Positions 9,116-18,084 of a stretch of DNA of 64,000 nucleotides are shown piece after piece (position 1 is the first letter of the stretch; each line of letters begins with the position of its first letter). The notes under the pieces were generated by a model that saw nothing but the letters and a program-made list of their open reading frames with translations, was not told the DNA's origin and did not search any database. The position numbers and the translations under genes are program-made. The stretch is from Glacieibacterium arshaanense (GTDB taxonomy: Bacteria; Pseudomonadota; Alphaproteobacteria; Sphingomonadales; Sphingomonadaceae): positions 1,065,149 to 1,129,148 of the forward strand of contig NZ_SIHO01000001.1 in assembly GCF_004681125.1 (NCBI RefSeq). Reading direction: 5' to 3'.

Positions 9116-9141
9116 CGGCGGCAGTCGTGAGACTGCCGCCG
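9116..9141. terminator. Bidirectional hairpin terminator between DUF2177 and rpmE
   Basis: An 11-bp perfect stem (CGGCGGCAGTC with GACTGCCGCCG) closes a GTGA tetraloop, immediately after the DUF2177 stop. On the minus strand the stem is followed by TTACTTTG, a modest T-rich run, so it can serve rpmE; on the plus strand there is no T run. Confidence 0.7.
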
Positions 9142-9172
9142 GAAACTGTTCCTCGAAAGTGGGCCTGAGGCC

Positions 9173-9403
9173 CTACTTCTTGCCGAGACCGAGACCGCCG
9201 AAGCGCTTGTTGAAGCGGGCAACCTGACCACCGGCGTCGAGCATCTTGCCGCCGCCGCCGATCCACGCCGGATGCGAGGTCGGATCGATGTCAAGATGCA
9301 TCGTGTCGCCTTCCTTGCCCCAGGTCGAGCGCGTCGTGTAGGTGCTGCCATCGGTCATCTGGACCGTGATGGTGTGGTAGTCGGGGTGGATGCCCTGCTT
9401 CAT
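9173..9403 (-). CDS. rpmE: 50S ribosomal protein bL31, zinc-independent form
   Basis: The 76-residue protein begins [10 protein letters not shown], the standard bL31 N-terminus, and the rest ([34 protein letters not shown]) matches the alphaproteobacterial form. It contains no cysteine, so it is the C-minus type that does not bind zinc. bL31 bridges the two ribosomal subunits. GAGGAA precedes the start. The mRNA leader contains a small hairpin (CTGGT/ACCAG, plus-strand 9425-9438), which might be part of an autoregulatory site, but that is only a suggestion. Confidence 0.95.
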   Translation of the reverse strand: MKQGIHPDYHTITVQMTDGSTYTTRSTWGKEGDTMHLDIDPTSHPAWIGGGGKMLDAGGQVARFNKRFGGLGLGKK

Positions 9404-9490
9404 GTCAAATTCCTCGAGATATGGGCTGGTTCCGACCAGTCCTGAAAGCGAAGCGCGGCGCATAGCCGACGCAGCGCGGTATTGCAACCT

Positions 9491-10138
9491 TCAGCCGAAC
9501 GTGATGCCGAGCACGCGGCCAAGGTCATCGAGCGCCTGGTGTTCGCCGTTGACCTTGATCGCCGTCATGCCGAGCGCCGCCGCCGGCTTGCAGTTGATCC
9601 CGAGGTCGTCGAGATAGACGCACGTATCGGGCGCAACATCGAGTGCCTCACACATCATCAGATAGATGCGCGGATCGGGCTTGCGGATGCCCGATTTCGA
9701 GCTTTCGATGACGTGTTCGAAGCGCGACATCGCATCGGCCATCTGCGCGGCACGGGTTTCGTTGGCCGACATGCCGGCACCATGACCGACCTGTGCGTTG
9801 TTGGTGATGCAGCCGAGCCGGAAACCCGCCGTCTTGCAGGCATCGAGCGCCGCGACCATGCGCGGCCGCACCGTGCCCGACAACAAGGCGATGACATCTG
9901 CACCACGCACATCGAAGCCGGCTTTTGCCGCCTCGGTCGCGAACAGTTCGTCAAACTCGGCGCCGCCGATTTCGTTGCGTTCGAACTTCGCCCAGGCATT
10001 GACGTCGGGGTCGGTGGCGTTGATGCGGCGGATCAGGTTTTCGGGCAGCCCGCGTTCGCGCTCATAGGCGTTGAATGCATCGAACGGCGAGCTGGTAATG
10101 ACCCCGCCGAAATCCCAGAGTACGGCTTTGAAAGACAT
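9491..10138 (-). CDS. HAD-IA family hydrolase
   Basis: The 215-residue protein opens with the HAD motif I as LWDFGGV, where the first aspartate is the nucleophile; TNN near residue 111 is motif II, the lysine of SGIRKPDP near 150 is motif III, and YLDDLGIN near 175 holds motif IV aspartates. The GGV variant and the long helical cap (20-90) resemble epoxide-hydrolase-type and ACAD10 N-terminal HAD proteins. It probably removes phosphate from a small molecule; the substrate is unknown. GAGGAAC lies before the ATG. It is codirectional with the zinc alcohol dehydrogenase upstream, 39 bases away. Confidence 0.88.
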   Translation of the reverse strand: MSFKAVLWDFGGVITSSPFDAFNAYERERGLPENLIRRINATDPDVNAWAKFERNEIGGAEFDELFATEAAKAGFDVRGADVIALLSGTVRPRMVAALDACKTAGFRLGCITNNAQVGHGAGMSANETRAAQMADAMSRFEHVIESSKSGIRKPDPRIYLMMCEALDVAPDTCVYLDDLGINCKPAAALGMTAIKVNGEHQALDDLGRVLGITFG

Positions 10139-10177
10139 GAGTGTTCCTCATTGGCGAATTTAACGGCGTTCACGAAG

Positions 10178-11257
10178 CTAACGGCTGGGCTCGACGATGA
10201 TCTTGATATGCGCATCGGGCTTGGCGAGCGTTTCGAACGCGCCTGCCGTGCCCGCGAGATCGACAGTGCCGGTGATGAAATGATCAGCATTTACCGTACC
10301 TTCGGCAAGGTAGTGCAGACACTGTGCATATTCGTCGGGGGTGTAGGCGAAGGCAAAACGCAGATCGAGATGCTTGACGATCGCCAGCGCGGGCTCGAAG
10401 CGGTCGGTTTCCATGCAGACGCCGACGATGATGATCTGCGCCGAATTGGGCGCACCTTCGATAAGCTTTTGCACCATTCCCGGCACGCCGACACATTCGA
10501 AGATCACTGCATTCTTGGGCACACCGCCCATCATGGCGATCATGCCGCGTTCACCGGCGTTGGCGGGAACACCGAAGTCACTCCAGCGCGAATACGGCGA
10601 CGTGGCCGCCGGATCGACGACGATGTCGGCGCCAATGGCTTCGGCGCTGGCGCGGCGCTTGGGCGAGAAGTCGGCCGCGAGAACCGGTCCGAAGCCACGC
10701 GCCTTCAATGCCGCGATCACCGCCAGCCCCACCGGCCCGCAACCGATGACAACCGCAACGCCGGCGGTTTCGAGGTTCGCCAGATTGACCGCGTGCAGCC
10801 CGACGGCGAGCGGCTCGGTCAGCGCGGCGGCGGTGCTCGACAGTCCATTGGGTACTTCAAGAAGCATCGCTTCGCTGAGCAGCATATTTTCGGCGAAACC
10901 ACCGGGTACTCGGTTCGAATAGCCCACCGATTCTGCCCCGGTGGGCCCCAGTAGCACCGGCACCGAGACGACACGCGTCCCGGCCTTGAGCGTCCTGGCG
11001 TTGCCGATGCCGTGTTCGAGGATCTCGGCGCAGAATTCATGCCCGAAAACAATGTCTTTCGACGGGTCCATGACATCGCCGCCGCCACCGCTGCGTCGCG
11101 CCATATCGGCCAGCGCTTCGGCATGGTGCAACGCATGCAGGTCAGACCCGCAAATGCCGCAGGCCAAGGTCTTGACCAGCACCTGCCCCGTCCCCGGGGC
11201 CGGCACCGCCATGTCATCGACAACCAGCGTTTTGCCACGCCGTACAACTGCCCGCAT
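10178..11257 (-). CDS. Zinc-dependent alcohol dehydrogenase family protein
   Basis: The 359-residue enzyme starts at MRAVVRRGK with GGGAGAAGCAGG upstream. The catalytic zinc site is visible as CGICGSDLHALHH and FGHEFCAEI, and the Rossmann motif as VVIGCGPVGLAVIAAL. A loop rich in glycine (SGGGGDVMDPSKD) lies between the zinc ligands. The four-cysteine structural zinc lobe of classical alcohol dehydrogenases is not seen, so this belongs to a shorter medium-chain dehydrogenase class. It oxidises an alcohol or polyol with NAD(P)+; the substrate is unknown. Confidence 0.87.
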   Translation of the reverse strand: MRAVVRRGKTLVVDDMAVPAPGTGQVLVKTLACGICGSDLHALHHAEALADMARRSGGGGDVMDPSKDIVFGHEFCAEILEHGIGNARTLKAGTRVVSVPVLLGPTGAESVGYSNRVPGGFAENMLLSEAMLLEVPNGLSSTAAALTEPLAVGLHAVNLANLETAGVAVVIGCGPVGLAVIAALKARGFGPVLAADFSPKRRASAEAIGADIVVDPAATSPYSRWSDFGVPANAGERGMIAMMGGVPKNAVIFECVGVPGMVQKLIEGAPNSAQIIIVGVCMETDRFEPALAIVKHLDLRFAFAYTPDEYAQCLHYLAEGTVNADHFITGTVDLAGTAGAFETLAKPDAHIKIIVEPSR

Positions 11258-11360
11258 CCTGCTTCTCCCAAGGCCGTTTTTTGCCTTCTTGGCGGGCAAT
11301 GCCGCGCTTGTCGAGCAGTCACGGCTTGCCACGAGGCGCCAATTCATTCTACCCACCACC

Positions 11361-11525
11361 GCAGATGGTGCCACCGGAGACGGTGGCTAAGAGGGAAGCC
11401 GGTGCGAATCCGGCGCTGTGCCCGCAACTGTAAGCGGCGAGCCGAGCACGAAAATGCCACTGGGGAGTATTCCCTGGGAAGGCGGTGCGAAGGTGTCGAC
11501 CCGTGAAGTCAGGAAACCTGCCATC
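11361..11525 (+). promoter_or_regulatory. Cobalamin riboswitch aptamer upstream of btuB
   Basis: The conserved elements occur in the right order: GGTGCCACCGG near 11367, GAGGGAAGCCGGTGCGAATC from 11391, CCGCAACTGTAAGCGGCGAG near 11421, the CACTGG/CCTGGGAAGG region and the B12 box AGTCAGGAAACCTGCC at 11507-11522. It precedes a TonB-dependent receptor and a cobalamin ABC importer, the classical target. It binds adenosyl- or hydroxocobalamin and lowers expression when the cofactor is abundant. The downstream switch is described separately. The remaining bases 11258-11360 hold no gene that I can support and should contain the promoter. Confidence 0.95.
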
Positions 11526-11586
11526 GCGTCGTCTACACCCCGGCCGGGTCCAGCCAATGGTGTGCGGCGAGCAGGCCAAAGCCGGC

Positions 11587-11651
11587 CTTCTCCGTTGCGA
11601 CGACAATGTCGCAACCGCGTGTTCGCTTCAGGCGATGACGCAACGGAGAAG
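11587..11651 (+). promoter_or_regulatory. Riboswitch expression platform: anti-SD and anti-anti-SD elements for btuB
   Basis: CTTCTCCGTTGCG at 11587-11599 is perfectly complementary over 13 nt to CGCAACGGAGAAG at 11639-11651, which is the btuB Shine-Dalgarno region. The 3' part of that anti-SD, GTTGCGAC at 11594-11601, is also perfectly complementary to GTCGCAAC at 11608-11615 across a six-base loop. The two pairings exclude each other: the short hairpin frees the ribosome site, the long stem hides it. No T-rich run follows either stem, so control is probably on translation. The pairing is seen directly; which state cobalamin favours is inferred from known repressive riboswitches. Confidence 0.8.
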
Positions 11652-11654
11652 AAT

Positions 11655-13523
11655 ATGCCCTTGTTTTTATTGGCGCTAGCTGCGGCAACTGCAACCCCAT
11701 CCATTGTTGTGACTGCCGCGCGAACACCGGTGGCCATCGACCTGTCTGGCGCCTCGATTTCGGTTATCGACGGCACAACTCTGACTGCTTTCGACCTGCC
11801 GCTCGCCGCCGACTATTTGCGTCTGGTGCCGTCGGTCGCGGTGGCTTCGACGGGGCCATTGGGCGCGCAGACACAGGTCCGTATCCGTGGTGCCGAAGCC
11901 AACCAGACGCTGACGTTCATCGACGGAATCAAGGCCAATGACCCGGCATCAGGCGGCGAATTCCGCTGGGAAACATTGCTCGCCGGCGGACTCGACAAAG
12001 TCGAGGTGCTGCGCGGCCCGCAGTCGGCGCTGTGGGGGTCGGAAGCCATCGGGGGTGTCGTCAACGTCATCACCCGCACGCCGAACGCCGGCACAGCCTT
12101 GTTCGGCAAGGCCGAGGCCGGGTCGTTCGGCACCTCGACCCTCGCCGGCGGCGGCAACTTGGGCACCGACCAGGGCGGCGTTACTGCGCAAGCTGCGTAT
12201 CTCAGCAGCACCGGCATCGACAACTCAGCCGTGCAGGGCGGCGACAACGACGGCTTCCACAACTTCACCGCGACTGGCAAGGGCGTCTATCACCCCTCCC
12301 CCAACAGCGAAGTCGGCTTGATCGCGCGCTATGTCTCGGCAACCACGAACTTCGACGACTTCGACTACAGCATCGGGCAATCGGCCGATGCGCCGCTGTC
12401 GAGCAACGCCGAAGCCTTTGCGTTGCGCGGCTATGCGCGGCTCGACCTGTATGACGGCCGCTGGTCGCAGCAGGTCGAAGCGGTGCTCAACGACACCCGA
12501 AACACGAACTACGACGACCGTGCGTTCCTCAATCAGAGCGACGGCTCGATCGGCAAGCTGGCCTATCAAACGACGGGCAGCCTGCAGAGCGGCGACTTCA
12601 GCCATGTGATGACCGGTGCCGTCGAGTATGAGCGCCAGACATTCACCAGTACCGATGTCGATCCACTGGCGCTGTCGAACCAGGACCGATCGCGCGACCA
12701 GACCAGCCTGATCGCCGACTACCGGCTGACCTATGCGCAGATCTTTTCGGCCAGCGGCAGTGTGCGCCACGATATCAACAGCCAATACGCCAACACCACG
12801 ACGTTCCGCGCCAGCGCCGCGTTGGCGCTGGCGCAGGGGTTTCGCGCGCATGCCAGCTTTGGCGAAGGTGTGTCGGACCCGAGCTTCTTCGACCTGTATG
12901 GCTTTTTCCCGGCGTTCTTCGTCGGCAACCCCGACCTCATCCCCGAGACATCGCAAGGCTGGGACGCCGGTATCGGCTGGAAGTCGCAGGCGTTCGCCGT
13001 CGATGTGACGTGGTTCAGGACCAACCTGACCAACGAAATCGTCTCCACCTATGACTTTGCCACGGGCCTCGCCGGCGTCGCCAACGCCAGCGGCACCAGC
13101 GAGCGGCGGGGACTTGAACTGACTGCCACGCTGAACCCGACCGACTGGCTCGAAATCGCAGGCACGTACGCCTATCTCGACGCGACCGAGCAGCAGTTGG
13201 CGAAAGGTCTGGCCTCGCGCGAACTGCGGCGTCCGAAAAATAGCGGCTCGTTGTCGGCGCAAGTCGCCAAGGGCGCGTGGACGGCTTCGGTCGCAGCGGC
13301 TTTTGTCGGTGAACGCTACGACACCGACTTCGCGACCTTCACGCGCATCACCCTGCCCGCCTATACGCTGGTGACCTTGGCGGGGTCCTACCGCATCAAC
13401 GACGCTATCGCGCTGACCGCCCGCATCGAAAATGCCGGCGATGCGCGGTATCATGATGTCGTGGGCTACCGCACGCGCGGCTTCGGGGCGTTTGCCGGCG
13501 TGCGGCTCAACTGGGGCAAATGA
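11655..13523 (+). CDS. btuB: TonB-dependent vitamin B12 receptor
   Basis: The 622-residue outer-membrane protein starts at the ATG preceded by GGAGAAG. A short signal sequence (1-14) leads to a TonB box, SIVVTAARTP, near residues 16-25, then the plug domain with VRIRGAEANQTLTFIDGI and VEVLRGPQSALWGSEAIGG, and a C-terminal 22-strand barrel ending in FAGVRLNWGK, which looks like a C-terminal assembly signal. It takes up cobalamin using energy from TonB-ExbB-ExbD, which are not in the window. The riboswitch upstream and the overlapping btuF-btuC-btuD genes make the substrate assignment strong. Confidence 0.95.
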   Translation: MPLFLLALAAATATPSIVVTAARTPVAIDLSGASISVIDGTTLTAFDLPLAADYLRLVPSVAVASTGPLGAQTQVRIRGAEANQTLTFIDGIKANDPASGGEFRWETLLAGGLDKVEVLRGPQSALWGSEAIGGVVNVITRTPNAGTALFGKAEAGSFGTSTLAGGGNLGTDQGGVTAQAAYLSSTGIDNSAVQGGDNDGFHNFTATGKGVYHPSPNSEVGLIARYVSATTNFDDFDYSIGQSADAPLSSNAEAFALRGYARLDLYDGRWSQQVEAVLNDTRNTNYDDRAFLNQSDGSIGKLAYQTTGSLQSGDFSHVMTGAVEYERQTFTSTDVDPLALSNQDRSRDQTSLIADYRLTYAQIFSASGSVRHDINSQYANTTTFRASAALALAQGFRAHASFGEGVSDPSFFDLYGFFPAFFVGNPDLIPETSQGWDAGIGWKSQAFAVDVTWFRTNLTNEIVSTYDFATGLAGVANASGTSERRGLELTATLNPTDWLEIAGTYAYLDATEQQLAKGLASRELRRPKNSGSLSAQVAKGAWTASVAAAFVGERYDTDFATFTRITLPAYTLVTLAGSYRINDAIALTARIENAGDARYHDVVGYRTRGFGAFAGVRLNWGK

Positions 13524-14302
13524 TGCGCGCATTGGCGGCAGCGCTGTTGGTTTGGAGCGGTGCTGCCGCTGCTGCACCGACGCGTGTTGTCTCGCTCAAC
13601 CTGTGTACCGATGAACTTGTGCTGCTGCTCGCAGCTCCGGGGCAATTGGCGTCGATCAGCTTCCTTGGCGCAGACAGCAACGAGACCGCGCTGGCGCCCC
13701 GCGCGCGCGGGCTGCCAACCAATAACGGGCGGCTCGATTCGGTCGTCGCGCTGGCGCCCGATCTGGTGTTCACCGGCGGCGGTAGCGACCGCTATGCGCG
13801 CGAACTCGCGATCCGACTCAAGCTGCACGTTGTCGATGTGCCGCCGCCGCAAAACATCGCCGATATCCGGCGCAACATCGCAAGCGTAGCGAACGCATTA
13901 GGACGCGATGCCGCCGGCACTGCACTGATTGCTCAATTCGATACCGCATTGGGACCCACACCTGCAGCCACCCGGTCCGCGCTGCTGCTCGGCGGCGGCG
14001 GTACAACCGCGGGAGCGGACGGTGTCGGTGCACAATTGTTGCGCCACGCAGGGCTGATGCAGCAGGATGTGCCCGCCGGACAAGTCAGCCTCGAGCAACT
14101 TCTCGCCGAGCCGCCGCAAGTCATCGTGCAGACAAAGTATCGCAGCAGTCAGGCGTCGCTCGGCCAAAGCTGGCTTCAGCATCCGGCGCTCAGATCGCTG
14201 CCCCCGACGACACGCACCATCACCGTCGATGGCCGACCCTGGACGTGCATGGGCCCACTGGTGGCGCCCGAAATCGCGCGGCTACGGGCTCGGTTGCAAT
14301 GA
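13520..14302 (+). CDS. btuF: Cobalamin ABC transporter periplasmic binding protein
   Basis: The ATG overlaps the btuB stop by 4 bases, implying translational coupling. The 260-residue protein has a signal peptide (1-18, ending AAAA) and the two-lobe helical-backbone fold typical of metal-chelate binding proteins: RVVSLNLCTDELVLLL, DLVFTGG, and the conserved R-P-W near the C-terminus. It collects B12 from BtuB in the periplasm and hands it to BtuCD. The Trp-containing end, VDGRPWTCMGP, fits this family. Confidence 0.9.
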   Translation: MMRALAAALLVWSGAAAAAPTRVVSLNLCTDELVLLLAAPGQLASISFLGADSNETALAPRARGLPTNNGRLDSVVALAPDLVFTGGGSDRYARELAIRLKLHVVDVPPPQNIADIRRNIASVANALGRDAAGTALIAQFDTALGPTPAATRSALLLGGGGTTAGADGVGAQLLRHAGLMQQDVPAGQVSLEQLLAEPPQVIVQTKYRSSQASLGQSWLQHPALRSLPPTTRTITVDGRPWTCMGPLVAPEIARLRARLQ

Positions 14303-15264
14303 CCCGCCTCAACCTCTCGCTCGCCGCGCTTGCGCTGCTGCTGGCGACCGCTTCGCTGTGCTCAGACCCGGCGGGCATGCTGGCGTTGTGGCAGCGTTCA
14401 CCTGAAGCGGCGCGCGCAATCCTGATTGAGCTGCGATTGCCGCGCGCGTTGCTGGCCCTGGCGATTGGCGGATCGCTCGGGCTGACGGGCGCGGCGATGC
14501 AGGGTCTGCTGCGCAACCCACTCGCCTCGCCCGACGTGCTGGGGCCGAGCACCGGCGCAGCGCTTGGCGCGGTGATTGTCGCCTACACTTTTGGCATCGC
14601 CGGAACGCTGGCGATGGCGCTTGGCGGCATTGGCGGCTCGCTCGCGGCGCTTGGGCTACTGCTGTTGCTGTCGCGCGGCGGCGCCTCGACGGCGACATTG
14701 CTGCTCGCGGGTGTGGCGATTTCGGCGCTGGGCGGCGCCCTCACCAACCTCGCGCTCAGCCTCGCGCCGTCGCCCTATGCGCTGTACGACGTGCTGTTCT
14801 GGTTGCTCGGCAGCCTCGCCGACCGCAGTTTGTTGCATGTTGCGGTCGCGCTGCCGCCGCTCCTCATTGGCTGCGCTTTGGTGCTGTCGGGACGACGCGG
14901 GCTAGATGCGCTGGCGCTGGGCGAAGACGTTGCGGCCAGCCTCGGCGTCGATGTCGCGCGGCTGCGGCTGCGTATCGTCGTCGGCACCGCGCTCGCTGTC
15001 GGTGCCGGTGTCGCTGTCGCCGGGTCGATCGGCTTTATCGGGCTGGTGGTGCCGCATCTGGTGCGGCCTCGCGTCGGTGGCCGCCCTGGCGCGGCGCTGA
15101 TGCCGAGCGCGCTGGCGGGCGCGGCGCTGCTGTGCGCTGCCGACCTCGTCGTGCGGTTGCCGGTGGCGGGGCATGACCTTAAACTGGGGGTTGTCACCGC
15201 GCTCATCGGTGCGCCCTTCTTCCTCTGGCTGATCGTCCGCCAGCGCGAAGTCATCGAGCCATGA
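14299..15264 (+). CDS. btuC: Cobalamin ABC transporter permease
   Basis: This 321-residue protein of the FecCD/BtuC family is almost wholly hydrophobic, with about nine or ten membrane segments. Family hallmarks include LRLPRALLALAIGGSLGLTGAAMQGLLRNPLASPDVLG near residues 50-88 and SIGFIGLVVPHLVR near 245-258. It forms the transmembrane channel for cobalamin with BtuD. Its ATG overlaps the btuF stop by 4 bases. Confidence 0.92.
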   Translation: MTRLNLSLAALALLLATASLCSDPAGMLALWQRSPEAARAILIELRLPRALLALAIGGSLGLTGAAMQGLLRNPLASPDVLGPSTGAALGAVIVAYTFGIAGTLAMALGGIGGSLAALGLLLLLSRGGASTATLLLAGVAISALGGALTNLALSLAPSPYALYDVLFWLLGSLADRSLLHVAVALPPLLIGCALVLSGRRGLDALALGEDVAASLGVDVARLRLRIVVGTALAVGAGVAVAGSIGFIGLVVPHLVRPRVGGRPGAALMPSALAGAALLCAADLVVRLPVAGHDLKLGVVTALIGAPFFLWLIVRQREVIEP

Positions 15265-15968
15265 TGCTGGACGTCAACGGCCTCGCGCGCCCGCCCATAT
15301 TGGCGCCGCTGTCGTTCAGCATCGCAGCGGGCGAACTTGTTGGTCTTGTGGGGCCCAACGGCGCCGGCAAGACCACTCTGCTGCGCGCCCTCGCCGGCCT
15401 GACGACAGGCCCCGGCACCGTGCGCATTGACGGCACTACTCTCACCGAAATGCCCGCGCGCGTCCGGGCGCGCCGGCTGGCATGGCTGCCTGCCGATCGC
15501 GGCACGGTCTGGCCGATGCGTGGCCGCGATATCGTGGCGCTTGGGATGATGCCGCTCGGCGTGCGCGACGAGGCCGCAATCGACGCCGCACTCGCAGCTG
15601 TCGATGCCAACGGCTTTGCCGACCGCGATGTCCAGACGCTATCGACCGGCGAGCGCGCGCGCGTGCTGCTGGCTCGCGCGCTGGTGGCACGGCCGGAGTT
15701 GTTATTGCTCGACGAACCCATTGCCAACCTCGATCCCGAACACCGCCTCGGCGTGCTCGATGCGCTGCGCGGCGAAGCGGCGCGCGGCGCTGCGGTGGTG
15801 GTGGCGCTGCACGATCTCGATCTGGCGGCGGCGCGCTGCGACCGGTTGCTACTGCTCGATTGTGGGCGGTTGATCGCCGACGGCCCGCCTGACGCAGTCC
15901 TGACCGCCGCGACATTGGCGCAGGTGTTCAAGGTGCGCCGCGATGAGACGGGCTGGCAGCGCGCTTGA
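15261..15968 (+). CDS. btuD: Cobalamin ABC transporter ATPase
   Basis: The 235-residue ATPase has Walker A GPNGAGKTT near residues 31-39, the signature LSTGERARV (with T where most have G), Walker B LLLLDEP and the switch histidine in VVALHDLD. It powers BtuC. The ATG overlaps the btuC stop by 4 bases, so all four btu genes are chained by 4-base overlaps and share one riboswitch-controlled message. No cobalamin biosynthesis or adenosyltransferase gene follows. Confidence 0.92.
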   Translation: MMLDVNGLARPPILAPLSFSIAAGELVGLVGPNGAGKTTLLRALAGLTTGPGTVRIDGTTLTEMPARVRARRLAWLPADRGTVWPMRGRDIVALGMMPLGVRDEAAIDAALAAVDANGFADRDVQTLSTGERARVLLARALVARPELLLLDEPIANLDPEHRLGVLDALRGEAARGAAVVVALHDLDLAAARCDRLLLLDCGRLIADGPPDAVLTAATLAQVFKVRRDETGWQRA

Positions 15969-16021
15969 GCCCCGGTTGCAAGCTTGAGTGACTGCCGGCG
16001 CGCGCCTATAGCCTTTGCACT

Positions 16022-17608
16022 ATGGCAAGCACCCTCGGCACCGCGCTCAGCGCCACCGCAACCGTCAAATCCAACGCCGAAGCGATGGAGCGCCAAGTCG
16101 CTGACCTGGCCGCCTTGGTTGGCAAAATCGCGCTCGGCGGACCGCAAAGCTCACGCGAACGCCACGTCGCACGCGGCAAGCTGTTGCCGCGCCGACGCGT
16201 CGAAGCGCTGCTCGATCCGGGCTGCGCCTTCCTCGAAATCGCGCAGCTTGCGGCGCATCAGGTCTATGAGGACGACGTACCGGCAGCAGGCATGATCGCC
16301 GGTGTCGGGCAGGTCAGCGGGCGGCTGTGCGTGATTGTCGCGAACGACCCGACCGTGAAGGGCGGCAGCTACTACCCGCTCACCGTCAAGAAGCACCTGC
16401 GCGCGCAGGAAATCGCGATGCAGAACAATCTGCCGTGCGTCTATCTGGTCGACAGCGGCGGTGCCAATCTGCCGCGCCAGGACGAAGTTTTCCCCGACCG
16501 CGACCATTTCGGCCGCATCTTTTACAATCAGGCCAATATGTCGGCCGCCGGCATCAGCCAGATTGCTGTCGTCATGGGGAGCTGCACTGCGGGCGGCGCC
16601 TATGTCCCCGCGATGTCCGACGAGAGCATCATCGTCCGCGACCAGGGCACGATTTTTCTGGGCGGGCCGCCGCTGGTCAAGGCCGCGACCGGCGAGGAGG
16701 TCAGCGCCGAGGATCTGGGCGGCGGTGACGTCCATGCACGGCTGTCGGGGGTCGTCGATCACCTCGCCGAAAACGACAGTCACGCGCTCGAAATCGCGCG
16801 GAATATTGTCGCCACCCTGCCCGCGCCCGAACCGGCGTTGAAGGGCCGCGCGGCCAGCGCACCGCTGTTTCCGGCGAGCGACTTGTACGGCCTGATCCCC
16901 ACCGACATGCGCCAGCCGTATGACGTGCGCGAAATCATCGCGCGGCTGGTCGATGGCTCGCAATTCGACGAGTTCAAGAAGCTCTACGGCGAAACGCTGG
17001 TCACCGGCTTTGCGCATATCGAAGGGCTGCCCGTCGGCATCATCGCCAACAACGGCATCCTGTTTTCGGAAAGTGCACAAAAGGGCGCGCACTTCATCGA
17101 GCTGTGCTGCCAGCGCAAGATTCCGCTGCTGTTCCTGCAAAATATCAGCGGCTTCATGGTCGGCCGAAAATATGAAAATGAAGGCATCGCCAAGCACGGC
17201 GCCAAGATGGTTACCGCCGTCGCCTGCGCGGCAGTGCCGAAGATTACCGTGGTCATCGGCGGCAGCTTCGGCGCCGGCAACTACGGTATGTGCGGCCGCG
17301 CCTATTCACCGCGCTTCCTGTGGATGTGGCCCAATGCGCGCATCAGTGTCATGGGCGGCGAACAGGCCTCCAGCGTGCTCGCCACCGTCAAGTCGGGCGG
17401 GTTCAAGAATGCCAAGGAGGAGGAAGCCTTCAAGGCGCCTATCCGCGACCAGTATGAACGTGAAGGCCACCCCTATCACGCCAGCGCGCGGCTGTGGGAC
17501 GACGGGGTCATCGACCCCGCCGACACGCGCCGCGTCATTGCGCTGAGCCTTGTCGCCAGCCTCAACGCGCCGATCCCGGAGACGCGCTTCGGCACGTTCC
17601 GGATGTGA
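16022..17608 (+). CDS. liuB: Methylcrotonyl-CoA carboxylase, carboxyltransferase (beta) subunit
   Basis: The 528-residue protein matches the MCC beta subunit from end to end: [27 protein letters not shown] near the middle, [36 protein letters not shown] and [19 protein letters not shown]. It transfers carboxyl from carboxybiotin to 3-methylcrotonyl-CoA in leucine breakdown. The partner biotin subunit liuD lies three genes on. Only 53 bases separate it from btuD; TATAGC near 16010 may be a -10 element, in which case the 5' leader is very short. Confidence 0.95.
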   Translation: MASTLGTALSATATVKSNAEAMERQVADLAALVGKIALGGPQSSRERHVARGKLLPRRRVEALLDPGCAFLEIAQLAAHQVYEDDVPAAGMIAGVGQVSGRLCVIVANDPTVKGGSYYPLTVKKHLRAQEIAMQNNLPCVYLVDSGGANLPRQDEVFPDRDHFGRIFYNQANMSAAGISQIAVVMGSCTAGGAYVPAMSDESIIVRDQGTIFLGGPPLVKAATGEEVSAEDLGGGDVHARLSGVVDHLAENDSHALEIARNIVATLPAPEPALKGRAASAPLFPASDLYGLIPTDMRQPYDVREIIARLVDGSQFDEFKKLYGETLVTGFAHIEGLPVGIIANNGILFSESAQKGAHFIELCCQRKIPLLFLQNISGFMVGRKYENEGIAKHGAKMVTAVACAAVPKITVVIGGSFGAGNYGMCGRAYSPRFLWMWPNARISVMGGEQASSVLATVKSGGFKNAKEEEAFKAPIRDQYEREGHPYHASARLWDDGVIDPADTRRVIALSLVASLNAPIPETRFGTFRM

Positions 17609-18084
17609 TGATGCACAAGTTCGCCCTCGCCGCTGCGCTGACACTCGCGGCACCCGTCGCTGCCGCGCCCGCTGCGAGCGCCGCCAGCGCAAACGACACC
17701 GGCACCGTGCTTGCGGTCATCGACAGCTGGTTCGCGGCCATGCGCGCCAAGGACCGCCCGGCGTTCGAAGTGGTAATGCAGGCGGAGTCGACCTTCATCG
17801 CGATGCGTCGGACGGCCGATGGCTGGACGCAGGTGCGGCGCAACCGCAGCGAGCTTGCCGACGCACTGCTGACCCGGCCCGGCGAGATCATCGAGCGTTT
17901 CATCGAGCGCCCGACGGTTCTCGTACATGGGCCCATTGCCACCGTCTGGGGGCGTTACGAGATCGGCATTGACGGCAAGCGGCTGCATTGCGGCGTCGAC
18001 AGCTTCAACCTGATCAAGGATGGCGTAGGCTGGAAAATTGCGAATGCCAGCTGGACCATCGAACCCGAAGGTTGCCCGAAATGA
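17608..18084 (+). CDS. Secreted NTF2/SnoaL-like protein embedded in the leucine operon
   Basis: The ATG overlaps the liuB stop by one base (TGATG), and the gene's own stop overlaps the liuC start by four, so it is translationally coupled on both sides. The 158-residue product has a signal peptide (about 1-28, Ala-rich) and a single DUF4440/SnoaL-like domain: VIDSWFAAMRAKDRPAFEVVM, then YEIGIDGKRLHCGVDSFNLIKDGVGWKIANASWT. These cone-shaped folds may be enzymes or ligand binders. A periplasmic protein inside a cytoplasmic leucine pathway is unusual; its role is unknown. Confidence 0.85.
   Translation: MMHKFALAAALTLAAPVAAAPAASAASANDTGTVLAVIDSWFAAMRAKDRPAFEVVMQAESTFIAMRRTADGWTQVRRNRSELADALLTRPGEIIERFIERPTVLVHGPIATVWGRYEIGIDGKRLHCGVDSFNLIKDGVGWKIANASWTIEPEGCPK

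Noticed and set aside
9482-10954. A 490-codon plus-strand frame across the HAD hydrolase and alcohol dehydrogenase
   Set aside because: It spans two recognisable minus-strand genes and carries no domain; antisense openness is expected from the codon bias.
12225-13577. A 450-codon minus-strand frame opposite btuB
   Set aside because: btuB is unambiguous; the antisense frame has no recognisable domain.
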